Under the pieces are notes generated by a model. The model saw only the letters and a list, made by a program, of their open reading frames with translations, was not told where the DNA came from and made no database searches. From assembly GCA_039193455.1 (NCBI GenBank), contig JBCCWO010000015.1:23174-87173 (forward strand): a stretch of DNA of 64,000 bases. Direction: 5' to 3'. The translations under genes were made by a program, and so were the position numbers. Every line of letters begins with the position of its first letter. Position 1 is the first letter of the stretch. This DNA comes from JBCBGF01 sp039193455 (GTDB lineage: Bacteria; Pseudomonadota; Alphaproteobacteria; Rhodobacterales; Rhodobacteraceae). Shown one piece after another: positions 26,894-35,620 of the stretch.

Positions 26894-27337
26894 ATGTTTG
26901 CAGAGTTTCTGAACCGCCTCACACAGCCCGATCCCGAACCGTTGCAGGATGCCGACGCGCGCCTCGCGCTCACAGCGCTTTTGGTGCGCATCGCGCGATC
27001 GGATGGGGAATATGCCGAGGAAGAGAGCCGCCGCATCGACCGGCTGATGGCCAAGCGCTATGGCCTGTCGCCGTTTGAGGCCAGCGCACTGCGCCGCGAT
27101 GGTGAGACGCTCGAACGCGAGGCCCCCGACACCGTGCGCTTTACCCGCGCGATCAAGGATGCGGTGCCGTACGAGGACCGCGAGGCGGTGATCGAGGCGA
27201 TGTGGGATGTCGTGTTGGCCGATGGCGTGCGCGACGAGGAAGAAGACGCCTTGCTGCGGCTTGTGGCCAACCTTCTGGGCGTCAATGACCGCGACTCGAA
27301 CCTTGCCCGCAAGCGGGTCGAAGCCGCGCGGGGATGA
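26894..27337 (+). CDS. TerB-like (tellurite resistance) family protein
   Basis: A 147-residue all-helical TerB-type protein. The first repeat ALLVRIARSDGEYAEEE is followed by a matching second repeat WDVVLADGVRDEEEDALLRL, each with the acidic cluster that binds metal in TerB. TerB-domain proteins link membrane stress and metal resistance, but single-domain versions are widespread and of unknown role. Its stop overlaps the start of the PhnD-like gene (ATGA). Confidence 0.85.
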   Translation: MFAEFLNRLTQPDPEPLQDADARLALTALLVRIARSDGEYAEEESRRIDRLMAKRYGLSPFEASALRRDGETLEREAPDTVRFTRAIKDAVPYEDREAVIEAMWDVVLADGVRDEEEDALLRLVANLLGVNDRDSNLARKRVEAARG

Positions 27338-28062
27338 TCGCCAGCCTGGCGATGTACGACCGGCCCGAGACGCGGGCCCATTATGCAGCACTGTGGGACA
27401 GCATCCGGGCGGCCTACCCTGGCCCCAGCCCCGAAACGTTGACCTATGGCGGTGATCCTTGGGCACAGTGGACCGCGCCGGAACTGGTGCTGTCGCACAC
27501 CTGCGGTCTGCCCTATCGGGCGCGGCTGGCCGATCAGGTCACGCTTGTGGGCACCCCGGATTACGGCATCGACGGCTGCAACCCCGGCTTCTACCGCTCA
27601 GTCGCGGTGATGCGGCTGGGAGAAAGCCTTCCGGACGATTTTGGTGCATTGCGGTTGGCCTATAACGAGGGTCTGTCGCAATCCGGATGGGCGGCGGCGA
27701 TGGAGTTTGCGGGTGGTTTGCGCTTTGGCGGCTACCTTTGCAGCGGGGCGCATGCCGCATCCGCGCAGGCCGTGGCCGAGGGCAGGGCCGACATCGCGTT
27801 TCTCGATGCCGTGACCTGGCGCATGATCACCCGATGGGACGGGGTGGCCGCAAAGCTGCATGTGGTCGCGACCACCACGCCGCGCCCCGGTTTGCCCTTG
27901 ATCACAAGGGCCGGAGACGCAGCCGCCCTGGCCCGCGCAACGCAAAGCGCCATTGCCGCCATGACCGATGCGGCACGCGCGGATACCGGGTTGATCGGGC
28001 TCGCCCAGATCCCGCGCGCGGCCTATCTGGACGTGCCGCTTCCGCCGAAACCGCTGAAATAA
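27334..28062 (+). CDS. PhnD-like periplasmic-binding-fold protein lacking a signal peptide
   Basis: A 242-residue protein of the phosphate/phosphite/phosphonate-binding type (PhnD-like, type II binding fold): MIASLAMYDRPETR, ELVLSHTCGLPYRARL, RLAYNEGLSQSGWAAA and AEGRADIAFLDAVTWR. Family members are normally exported solute receptors, but this one has no signal peptide and starts directly with the first beta strand, so it may be cytoplasmic. No permease or ATPase for it is adjacent. Start overlaps the terB stop. Confidence 0.8.
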   Translation: MIASLAMYDRPETRAHYAALWDSIRAAYPGPSPETLTYGGDPWAQWTAPELVLSHTCGLPYRARLADQVTLVGTPDYGIDGCNPGFYRSVAVMRLGESLPDDFGALRLAYNEGLSQSGWAAAMEFAGGLRFGGYLCSGAHAASAQAVAEGRADIAFLDAVTWRMITRWDGVAAKLHVVATTTPRPGLPLITRAGDAAALARATQSAIAAMTDAARADTGLIGLAQIPRAAYLDVPLPPKPLK

Positions 28063-28122
28063 GTCACAACCGGACAGTTTTGCTGACAAAAACAACTTAA
28101 ACGATTGCAACCGGGGGCTATT

Positions 28123-28146
28123 CCCGACTTAAACTAATGTTCGGGA
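28123..28146. promoter_or_regulatory. Inverted repeat upstream of ABC transporter operon
   Basis: CCCGA and TCGGG arms flank an AT-rich centre (TTAAACTAAT) about 30 bases before the GTG start of the ABC ATPase gene. It could be an operator for the linked LysR regulator or for another factor. Assignment is by position only. Confidence 0.35.
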
Positions 28147-28173
28147 CAACTAATTTTTGGGATTTGATACCTG

Positions 28174-28947
28174 GTGACCACCCCACCCGTGATCGAAATC
28201 CGCGACTTGCACAAAAGCTACGGCGCCCTTGAGGTTCTCAAGGGCGTTGGGATGACGGCTGCCAAGGGGCATGTGGTGTCGCTCATCGGGTCCTCGGGCT
28301 CGGGCAAGTCCACCCTTTTGCGCTGCGCGAACCTGCTGGAAGACAGCCAGCAAGGCGAAATCCTGTTCGAAGGCGAACCGATCGCGTGGCGCGGGGAAGG
28401 TCTGCGGCGCCATCCGGCCGATCGCGCGCAGGTCACGCGCATTCGCACCAACCTGTCGATGGTGTTCCAGCAGTTCAACCTGTGGGCGCATATGACCATC
28501 CTGCAAAATGTCATGGAGGCGCCCGTCACGGTGATGGGCCGCGACAAGGCGGATGTGGAACAGGCGGCGCGGGGATATCTGGGCAAGGTGGGCATCGGCG
28601 ACAAATGCGACGTCTATCCCGCGCAGCTGTCTGGTGGCCAGCAACAGCGCGCGGCAATTGCCCGCGCTTTGTGCATGGAGCCGCGCGCCCTATTGTTTGA
28701 CGAACCCACCTCGGCCCTGGATCCCGAGCTGGAACAAGAGGTCGTCAAGGTGATCAAGGATTTGGCGCGCGAGGGGCGCACCATGATTATCGTTACACAT
28801 GATATGCGGCTTGCAGCCGATGTGTCCGATCACGTCGTGTTTCTGCACCAGGGCCGCATCGAAGAAGAAGGGCCGCCGGACGAGGTGTTCGGCAACCCGA
28901 AAACCGACCGGCTGCGGCAGTTTCTGTCTGCGACTGCTCCGGCCTGA
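28174..28947 (+). CDS. Polar amino acid-type ABC transporter ATP-binding protein
   Basis: ATPase of a PAAT-family importer (257 residues). Walker A is IGSSGSGKSTLLR, the Q-loop is MVFQQFNLW, the signature is QLSGGQQQRAAIARAL, and Walker B is LLFDEPTSALDPE with the H-loop in IIVTHD. The start is a GTG. First gene of an operon with a binding protein and two permeases. The ligand is not evident; the downstream ligase and aminotransferase suggest an amine or unusual amino acid. Confidence 0.93.
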   Translation: MTTPPVIEIRDLHKSYGALEVLKGVGMTAAKGHVVSLIGSSGSGKSTLLRCANLLEDSQQGEILFEGEPIAWRGEGLRRHPADRAQVTRIRTNLSMVFQQFNLWAHMTILQNVMEAPVTVMGRDKADVEQAARGYLGKVGIGDKCDVYPAQLSGGQQQRAAIARALCMEPRALLFDEPTSALDPELEQEVVKVIKDLAREGRTMIIVTHDMRLAADVSDHVVFLHQGRIEEEGPPDEVFGNPKTDRLRQFLSATAPA

Positions 28948-28976
28948 ACCCATGGTGTCTTAGGGAGATTACAAAC

Positions 28977-29696
28977 ATGAAACACCTGATCCTTTCCGCT
29001 GCCGCCCTGGCGATTACCGCCGGGGGCGCCTTTGCCCAGGACATGGTCCGCATGGGGACCGAGGGCGCCTACCCTCCGTGGAATTTCATCAACGATTCCG
29101 GTGAGGTGGACGGGTTCGAACGCGAACTGGGCGATGAGCTGTGCGCCCGTGCCGAGCTGACGTGCGAGTGGGTGACCAACGATTGGGATTCGATCATCCC
29201 GAACCTCGTTTCGGGCAACTACGACGTGATCATCGCCGGCATGTCGATCACGGATGAGCGTGACGAGGTGATCGACTTCACCCAAAGCTACACGCCGCCC
29301 GACCCCTCGGCCTATGTCGCGATGTCCGATGGCGTGGACCTGGAAGGCGGTGTCATCGCCGCCCAGACCGGCACGATCCAGGCAGGCTACATCGCCGAAA
29401 GCGGTGCCACGCTGGTGGAGTTTGCGACGCCGGACGAAACCATTGCAGCGGTGAAGAACGGCGAAGCAGACGCTGTGCTGGCCGATCAGTCGTTCCTTGC
29501 CCCCATCGTGGACGCCGATGGCGAGTTGAGCTTTGTCGGCCCCGAAGTGTCGCTTGGCGGCGGTGTCGGCATGGGCATTCGGGAAACCGATGGCGAACTC
29601 AAGGCCAAGTTCGACGCGGCGATCCAGTCGATGAAGGACGATGGCTCGCTGAACGCGATGATCGCGAAATGGGAAGTCAGCTCGCAGTTCGAGTGA
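28977..29696 (+). CDS. ABC transporter amino acid-type substrate-binding protein
   Basis: A 239-residue periplasmic receptor. Signal peptide ends AGGAFA; the mature protein starts VRMGTEGAYPPWNFIND, the SBP_bac_3 signature, with LGDELCARAEL, WDSIIPNLVSGNYDVIIAGMS and ITDERDEVIDFTQ. The ligand cannot be told from motifs alone. GGGAG precedes the ATG. A strong hairpin lies just downstream and probably separates high expression of this gene from lower expression of the permeases. Confidence 0.93.
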   Translation: MKHLILSAAALAITAGGAFAQDMVRMGTEGAYPPWNFINDSGEVDGFERELGDELCARAELTCEWVTNDWDSIIPNLVSGNYDVIIAGMSITDERDEVIDFTQSYTPPDPSAYVAMSDGVDLEGGVIAAQTGTIQAGYIAESGATLVEFATPDETIAAVKNGEADAVLADQSFLAPIVDADGELSFVGPEVSLGGGVGMGIRETDGELKAKFDAAIQSMKDDGSLNAMIAKWEVSSQFE

Positions 29697-29733
29697 GCCC
29701 TTGCTTTGGCGGGCCCCGCGTTTCGACAGGCAG

Positions 29734-29753
29734 CCCGGCGGTACACCGCCGGG
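29734..29753 (+). terminator. Intercistronic hairpin after the binding-protein gene
   Basis: Perfect 8-bp stem CCCGGCGG-TACA-CCGCCGGG without a T-run, 37 bases after the binding-protein stop. Such hairpins in import operons stabilise or partly terminate the upstream message. The remainder of the 277-base gap to the permease gene shows no gene. Confidence 0.6.
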
Positions 29754-29973
29754 TGATGGCCTTGCGAGCTGCGGGACCCGCATCTTTACCGCGGATAGAC
29801 CGCAACTCCGCGATTTCAGGACGCGTCGGGGACCCATGGGCCCGTTTCCACGCGCATTGACCGATGGCACCCGGGTGCAACGCCCCCCGAACCACAGCTC
29901 CCAGCAGCATCTACTTCGGGGTGCGCCTGATATAAGGACATCGACCGTTCGGGGCAGGAAGATTAACCGCTAG

Positions 29974-30855
29974 ATGTTTGAATTCTGCTCTGACCCTTCC
30001 GTTCTTGCCAATTTTCAATGGTTTGCCTGCTATCTGACCACGGGCAAGCACGCGATGATGTACGTGTCCTTCGGGACCGTCTTGCTGCTTTTGGCGATCA
30101 CCGCCCCTGCGGCGCTGTTTTTTGGCTTCGCCGGGGCGATTGCCGCCCGATCCGCGATCCCGCCGGTGGCCTGGCTGGGCAAGGGCTATATCGCCATCGT
30201 CCGCGGCGTACCGGATATCGCGTTTTTCCTGTTCTTCGTCATCGCGCTCGACCAGGCGTTTGAGTGGATCCGCCACGAGGTGAAGTGCCCCGAATGGCAG
30301 GAGCCGATCCGCCAGGGCAATGACTTCATCGTCTGCGCGGCGGCCAAGCTGCCGCTTTCAACCTCGCCGCAATGGGTGCACGAGATCTACGGGTTCTCTC
30401 TGGCCGTGCTGACCTTTGCCATCGTCTATGGCGCGTTCACGGCCAATGTCCTGTTCGGCGCGATGCGGGCCGTCCCCCGGGCGCAGCTTGAGACGGCCGA
30501 GGCCTATGGCATGACCGAGCGCCAGACCTTCTGGCGCATCCTTGTGCCGCAGATGTGGGTCTATGCGCTGCCCGGGCTGTCGAACCTGTGGATGATCCTG
30601 ATCAAGGCCACGCCGCTCTTGTTCCTCTTGGGCGTGGAAGACATCGTCTACTGGGCGCGCGAACTGGGCGGAACCGCCCTGCCCCGGTTCACCGACTACC
30701 CCCATGGCGACTGGCGGGTGTGGTACTTCCTCGCGCTTCTCGTCTTTTACCTGGGCTTTACCAAGCTGAGCGAGGTGGTGCTGGAGCGGATCATGCGGCG
30801 GCTGAGCCACGGCCAAGCCACGCTGGGCGGCGAGCGTCAGAGGGCCGAGGCATGA
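29974..30855 (+). CDS. ABC transporter permease (polar amino acid type)
   Basis: Inner-membrane permease (293 residues) of the HisM/GlnP group. Hydrophobic helices include VSFGTVLLLLAITAPAALFF and VLTFAIVYGAFTANVLFGAM. The EAA loop region reads ETAEAYGMTERQTFWRILVP, preceded by RAVPRAQ. An unusual cysteine-containing insertion between the first helices (about residues 95-125, with EVKCPEWQEPIR and FIVCAAAKL) would be exposed outside. Stop overlaps the next permease start (ATGA). Confidence 0.9.
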   Translation: MFEFCSDPSVLANFQWFACYLTTGKHAMMYVSFGTVLLLLAITAPAALFFGFAGAIAARSAIPPVAWLGKGYIAIVRGVPDIAFFLFFVIALDQAFEWIRHEVKCPEWQEPIRQGNDFIVCAAAKLPLSTSPQWVHEIYGFSLAVLTFAIVYGAFTANVLFGAMRAVPRAQLETAEAYGMTERQTFWRILVPQMWVYALPGLSNLWMILIKATPLLFLLGVEDIVYWARELGGTALPRFTDYPHGDWRVWYFLALLVFYLGFTKLSEVVLERIMRRLSHGQATLGGERQRAEA

Positions 30856-31658
30856 GCTGTTGGGAAACGATCGCCGAATATGGCCTGCGCTCGATCGGGA
30901 TCGGCGAGCGGCTGTTGCCGCGCGAAGGCTTTACGCTGTGCCAGCATTTCACCCTGATCGGATCGGGGATGATCTGGAACATCTATTTCGGCGTGCTGGC
31001 GATGTTCTTCGGCTTCTTCATGGCCACCGCCGTCGCCATGGGCAAAGCCGCAACCTTTACCCCGGTGCGCAAACTGTCCGAGTGGTTCGTGCTGATCTTC
31101 CGGGGCTCGCCGCTGTTTATCCAGTTCTTCTTTGCCTACTTCCTGTTTCTCAGCCTCAAGAGCGAATATCCCTTCTTTGACCCGTTCACCTCGGCCTGGT
31201 TGGGCGCGTTGATCGTGCTGTTTCTGAACACAGCCGCCTATTCGGGCGAGATCTTCTACGGCGCATTGCGCAGCGTGCCGCGCGGCGATCTGGAGGCGGC
31301 GGATGCCTATGGGCTGTCGGGGTGGGACAAGTTTCGGCGGGTGACCTGGCCCACGATGCTGCGGCTGGCCTGGCCGGCCTATACCAACGAGGCGATCTTT
31401 CTGTTCCAGGCAACGACGCTGGTGTTCTTTTCCGGCTTTCCGGCGTGGCAGCAGCGGGGCGATGCGCTGTATTACGCGAATTTCTTTGCCGACAAGACGT
31501 TCAATCCCTTCATCGCCTACCCGATTGTTGCAGGGTATTTTATCCTACTAACGCTGGTGATTATCGGGCTTTTCGGGCTGGTGAACCGGCGTTTGACCCG
31601 CCATCTGCCGCAAGAGCGGCGCAGCCGGGTACGGTATCGGCCCCAGCTGATGCGATAG
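30852..31658 (+). CDS. ABC transporter permease (polar amino acid type)
   Basis: Second permease of the importer (268 residues). LIFRGSPLFIQFFFAYFLF is the family's RGTPLLVQ-like segment, and SVPRGDLEAADAYGLSGWD is the EAA loop contacting the ATPase. The start at 30852 overlaps the previous stop; longer in-frame readings upstream lie inside the first permease gene and are rejected. The glutamine amidotransferase follows after 74 bases. Confidence 0.92.
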   Translation: MSCWETIAEYGLRSIGIGERLLPREGFTLCQHFTLIGSGMIWNIYFGVLAMFFGFFMATAVAMGKAATFTPVRKLSEWFVLIFRGSPLFIQFFFAYFLFLSLKSEYPFFDPFTSAWLGALIVLFLNTAAYSGEIFYGALRSVPRGDLEAADAYGLSGWDKFRRVTWPTMLRLAWPAYTNEAIFLFQATTLVFFSGFPAWQQRGDALYYANFFADKTFNPFIAYPIVAGYFILLTLVIIGLFGLVNRRLTRHLPQERRSRVRYRPQLMR

Positions 31659-31732
31659 CGGGTGCCCGCCAATTTGACGCCCCCAGCCCGACCGGCTAGC
31701 GTGCGCCAACTTTCAACTCTTGGTGGTGTTTC

Positions 31733-32416
31733 ATGCAGATCGGTATCCTGCAAACCGGCCACGCCGCCCCGGCCATGCGCGCGGCTGTGGGGGATTATTC
31801 GGACTACTTTGCCTTGTTCCTCGCAGGTCAGGGGCTGAGCTTTGCCACCTTCGATGTGATCGACTGCATCTTCCCCGCCTCGGTCCATGATTGCGATGGC
31901 TGGCTGATCACCGGCTCGCGTCACGGGGCCTATGAGGATTTGCCCTGGATCTCGAAGCTGGAGGTGTTTCTGCGCGACGCCTATGCAGCGCGGGTGCCGA
32001 TTGTTGGGATCTGTTTCGGGCATCAGATCCTCGCCCAGGCGCTGGGGGGCAAGGTCGAGAAGTTCAGCCAAGGCTGGTCCGTGGGGCCCACCGATTACGA
32101 CTGGGGCGGCGAGACGGTGCGGCTGAATGCCTGGCACCAGGACCAGGTGACCGACCTGCCCGAGGATGCCGAGGTTCTGGCCGGAAACGCGTTCTGCCAA
32201 TACGCCGCACTGGCCTATGGCGACCGCGCACTGACAGTGCAGGCGCATCCCGAATATGACGACGATGCGATCCGGGTGCTGATCGAGGCGCGGGGGCCGA
32301 CGATGGGCATCGATGATCTGTTGAAGTCCGCCGCCGACGCAATGGGGCAGCCCGATGGCCGGGCGCGGATGGCCCAGGAAATCGGCGATTTCTTTCGGAG
32401 GGCGCGGGATGGGTGA
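31733..32416 (+). CDS. Class I glutamine amidotransferase
   Basis: Single-domain GATase1 protein (227 residues): WLITGSRHGAYED, nucleophile elbow VGICFGHQILAQALGG (C94), and histidine in VQAHPEYDDD. It is followed by a GS-family ligase whose start lies eight bases inside this gene, so the two are translated together. In polyamine or amine pathways a GS-like enzyme makes a gamma-glutamyl amide and a GATase-fold hydrolase later removes the glutamate; this gene could play that hydrolase role (inference). Confidence 0.85.
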   Translation: MQIGILQTGHAAPAMRAAVGDYSDYFALFLAGQGLSFATFDVIDCIFPASVHDCDGWLITGSRHGAYEDLPWISKLEVFLRDAYAARVPIVGICFGHQILAQALGGKVEKFSQGWSVGPTDYDWGGETVRLNAWHQDQVTDLPEDAEVLAGNAFCQYAALAYGDRALTVQAHPEYDDDAIRVLIEARGPTMGIDDLLKSAADAMGQPDGRARMAQEIGDFFRRARDG

Positions 32417-33770
32417 CTGGCTGAAAAAATGCCCCGAGGCGGCGCAGCGTTACCTCGACGGGCGCACGCTGGATGAAGTGGAATGCATCATCGGCGACCT
32501 GCCCGGCATCGCGCGCGGCAAGGCGATGCCTGCGGCCAAGTTCGCCACGCAAAAGCGGTTCTTCCTGCCCAATTCGATCTTCTACCAGACGATCACCGGC
32601 GATTGGGGCGAGGCAGCAGGGGATGAGGGCTTTACCGAGCCCGATATGATCCTCAAGCCCGACTACAACACCGCCTCGGCCGCGCCCTGGACCGGGGACT
32701 GGACGCTGCAGGTGATCCACGACGCGTTTGACCAGGCGGGCAAACCCATCCCGATGGCGCCGCGCAACGTCCTGCGCCGGGTGGTGGAGATGTATGAGAA
32801 GAAGGGCTGGAAACCCATCGTCGCGCCCGAGATGGAGTTCTATCTGGTCGCCCGCAACATCGACCCGCGCCAGCCCATCGAGGCGATGATGGGCCGCACC
32901 GGGCGCCCGGCGGCGGCGCGGCAGGCCTATTCGATGAGTGCGGTCGACGAATACGGCCCGGTGATCGACGACATCTATGATTTCGCCGAGGCGCAGGGGT
33001 TTGAGATCGACGGGATCACGCAGGAAGGCGGGGCCGGTCAGGTCGAGATCAACCTGCGCCACGGCAGCCCGGTGAAGCTGGCCGATGAGATCTTCTACTT
33101 CAAACGGCTGATCCGCGAGGCGGCGCTGCGGCACGATTGCTTTGCGACCTTCATGGCCAAGCCGATTGAGGGTGAACCGGGCTCGGCCATGCACATCCAC
33201 CACTCGGTGATCGACAAGGAGACTGGCAAGAACATCTTCTCGGGGCCGCAGGGCGGCGAGACGGATGCGTTTTTCCAGTTCATCGGCGGCCTGCAGAAAC
33301 ACCTGCCGCAGGTGGTGGCGATCATGGCACCCTATGTGAACAGCTATCGGCGGTACGTGAAAGATCACGCCGCCCCCATCAACCTGGCCTGGGGGCGCGA
33401 TAACCGGACCACGGGATTGCGGATTCCGATCAGCGATCCGGAAAGCCGCCGGGTGGAAAACCGGCTCGCAGGGATGGATTGCAACCCCTATCTCGGGATC
33501 GCGGCGTCGCTGGCCTGTGGCTATCTGGGGTTGGTGAACGAGGAATGGGCGGGGCCGTCCTTCAAAGGCGATGCCTATGAGGACAGCGAGGAAGATTTGC
33601 CCAAGGTGATGTTCGAGGCGCTGGATCTGTTCCGCGACGCGCCCGAGATGCGCGAGGTTCTGGGGGAGCGGTTCTGCGAAGTCTACGAGATCGTGAAGCA
33701 GGCCGAGTACGACGAGTTCTTGCAGGTGATCTCGCCGTGGGAGCGGGAGCATTTGTTGCTGAATGTGTAA
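32409..33770 (+). CDS. Glutamine synthetase-like gamma-glutamyl ligase (PuuA type)
   Basis: A 453-residue GS-fold protein, probably ligating glutamate to an amine rather than ammonia. Visible GS motifs are APEMEFYLVARN (metal glutamates), GGAGQVEINLRHG, SAMHIHHSVID (catalytic His/Asp), and AWGRDNRTTGLRIP (the arginine loop). The overall pattern matches gamma-glutamylputrescine or related synthetases better than GlnA. The start at 32409 overlaps the amidotransferase end. Together with the ABC importer and DegT aminotransferase it suggests uptake and catabolism of an amine compound. Confidence 0.88.
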   Translation: MGDWLKKCPEAAQRYLDGRTLDEVECIIGDLPGIARGKAMPAAKFATQKRFFLPNSIFYQTITGDWGEAAGDEGFTEPDMILKPDYNTASAAPWTGDWTLQVIHDAFDQAGKPIPMAPRNVLRRVVEMYEKKGWKPIVAPEMEFYLVARNIDPRQPIEAMMGRTGRPAAARQAYSMSAVDEYGPVIDDIYDFAEAQGFEIDGITQEGGAGQVEINLRHGSPVKLADEIFYFKRLIREAALRHDCFATFMAKPIEGEPGSAMHIHHSVIDKETGKNIFSGPQGGETDAFFQFIGGLQKHLPQVVAIMAPYVNSYRRYVKDHAAPINLAWGRDNRTTGLRIPISDPESRRVENRLAGMDCNPYLGIAASLACGYLGLVNEEWAGPSFKGDAYEDSEEDLPKVMFEALDLFRDAPEMREVLGERFCEVYEIVKQAEYDEFLQVISPWEREHLLLNV

Positions 33771-33797
33771 CGACCTAGTCGGCAACGAGATCACGAT

Positions 33798-34250
33798 GTG
33801 CGCAATGATCTGATCAACCGGATGGCCAAAGCTTTGGACGAGCTTAATGACCTATATTCCGGTGTCGACGAGGGTAGATGGCCCCCTAAAGAAGCCGAAG
33901 AAATCCGCGCTGAGTACCGAGCAATGACAGCGGCACACAAGAACTCTGGGAAAGCCGCTCTTTCTCGCTCCCTCCGGCACCGGATCAAGGAAATGCAGGA
34001 CGCCACGCGAGACGGCGATGGGTACGCCGAAACCAAAGAGATCCTCGACCGCTGGAACATCAGCCTGGATGATCTGAAGATCGACGCGCAGGACATCCTG
34101 GCCAAAACGCTCGAACGCGGGCGGATTACGAGCCACCTGAACTACTATGTCTGTCGAACCCAGTTTGAGCGGACGTCTACACTGGACCCGGCGACGCGGA
34201 ACCAGCTTGACCATATTCTGGAGAAATTCGAGCAGAAGTGGGGGGCCTAG
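33798..34250 (+). CDS. Hypothetical helical protein
   Basis: A 150-residue charged, mostly helical protein with no signal peptide or membrane segment. It contains MAKALDELNDLYSGVDEG, RIKEMQDATRDGDGYAE and a C-terminal IRNQL-like region reading ATRNQLDHILEKFEQKWGA. I do not recognise the family. Its base composition is somewhat lower in GC than the neighbouring ligase and aminotransferase genes, so it may be a later insertion between them. Confidence 0.6.
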   Translation: MRNDLINRMAKALDELNDLYSGVDEGRWPPKEAEEIRAEYRAMTAAHKNSGKAALSRSLRHRIKEMQDATRDGDGYAETKEILDRWNISLDDLKIDAQDILAKTLERGRITSHLNYYVCRTQFERTSTLDPATRNQLDHILEKFEQKWGA

Positions 34251-34426
34251 GGGCGGCGCGGGTTTTCCGCTGGCTTCGCCCAAGGGAGCGGTCCGAAGAC
34301 GCTGTGGCTAAATAACGGCACTCGCCGCGGTTTGCTCCCGATTGATCGCGGGACCACCATTTCCCTCGCCTTAGACGCACGCTTGATGTACAGAAATCCC
34401 GAAAATCACTTTCAGGATTTCCGAAT

Positions 34427-35620
34427 ATGACCCTCGCCCCCAACGCTTATGACGCCGAACCCATCCCCGAAGCCGCCCGTGCAGAGGTTGAGCGGTTGCT
34501 CACCTCGGGTGATCTCTTTCGCTACACCGCGCCTGCGGATGCGCCGGTGAGCCTTTTGGAGGCCGAGTTTGCCGAGCTTATGGGCGCGAAATACGCGCTG
34601 GCCGTCGCGTCATGTTCGGCGGCGCTGTTTTTGTCGATGAAGGCGCTGGGGCTGAAGCCCGGGGCGAAGGTGCTGATCCCGGCCTTTACCTTTGCAGCGG
34701 TGCCGTCGGCGGTCGTGCATGCAGATTGCGTGCCGGTGCTGGTCGAAGTGCGCGAGAATTACCGGATTGATATGGCCGATTTCGAGGCCAAGTTGACGGG
34801 CGATATCGACGCCGTCCTGATCAGCCATATGCGCGGCCATACCTCGGACATGGATGCGATCATGGCCTTGGCAGATGCCGCAGGTGTCCCGGTGATCGAA
34901 GATGCGGCCCATTCGCTGGGCACCGTGTGGGACGGGCGCAAGATCGGGACGATCGGGCGCGTGGGGTGTTTCTCATTCCAATCCTACAAACTGGTGAATG
35001 CGGGCGAAGGCGGGATCCTGATTACGGACGACGCGGAGTTGATCGCCAAGGCGGTGATCATGTCGGGCGCCTATGAGCATAACTGGAAAAAACACCCGGT
35101 GCTGCAGGACTATTTCGCGACCTGGCAGAACCAGCTGCCGCTGTACAACACGCGGTTGAACAACCTGTCGGCGGCGATCATCCGGCCGCAGCTGGGTGAG
35201 ATTGCGCGGCGGGTGCGGGATGGCCGGGCGAACCACGACTATGTGGCCGGGCGGCTGAACGGCTCGCCCTGGATCACGGTGCCCGATCCGTTGGGCCCCG
35301 AGGAACGCGCGCCGGATTCGATCCAGTTCAACCTGGTGGGCATGTCGGATGACGATGTACGCGCCTTTGCCGAGGTCGCGGGTCAGGCAGGCGTCAAGGT
35401 GCAGGTTTTCGGGATGTCGGCCGACAATGCGCGGGCGTTCTGGAACTGGCAGTTCCTGGACGATGTACCGGAATTGCCGAAGACCCGTGCGATGCTGATG
35501 CGGGCCTGCGATGTGCGGCTGCCCGCCCGGCTGACGGGCGAAGAATGCGATTTCACCGCCGAGATCCTTTTGGGCGCGGCGGCCAAGGTGATGTCAGAGC
35601 ACGCGAAGGCCGTCGCCTAG
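34427..35620 (+). CDS. DegT/DnrJ/EryC1/StrS family aminotransferase
   Basis: PLP-dependent aminotransferase (397 residues) of the DegT group. FAELMGAKYALAVASCSAAL is the N-terminal signature, IEDAAHSLGTVWDGR holds the cofactor aspartate, and the Schiff-base lysine is in FSFQSYKLVNAGEGG. Classical members aminate keto-sugars, but no sugar-nucleotide genes are nearby; the neighbouring importer, ligase and amidotransferase suggest another amine or ketone substrate. The 3' end overlaps the convergent LysR gene by 27 bases. Confidence 0.9.
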   Translation: MTLAPNAYDAEPIPEAARAEVERLLTSGDLFRYTAPADAPVSLLEAEFAELMGAKYALAVASCSAALFLSMKALGLKPGAKVLIPAFTFAAVPSAVVHADCVPVLVEVRENYRIDMADFEAKLTGDIDAVLISHMRGHTSDMDAIMALADAAGVPVIEDAAHSLGTVWDGRKIGTIGRVGCFSFQSYKLVNAGEGGILITDDAELIAKAVIMSGAYEHNWKKHPVLQDYFATWQNQLPLYNTRLNNLSAAIIRPQLGEIARRVRDGRANHDYVAGRLNGSPWITVPDPLGPEERAPDSIQFNLVGMSDDDVRAFAEVAGQAGVKVQVFGMSADNARAFWNWQFLDDVPELPKTRAMLMRACDVRLPARLTGEECDFTAEILLGAAAKVMSEHAKAVA

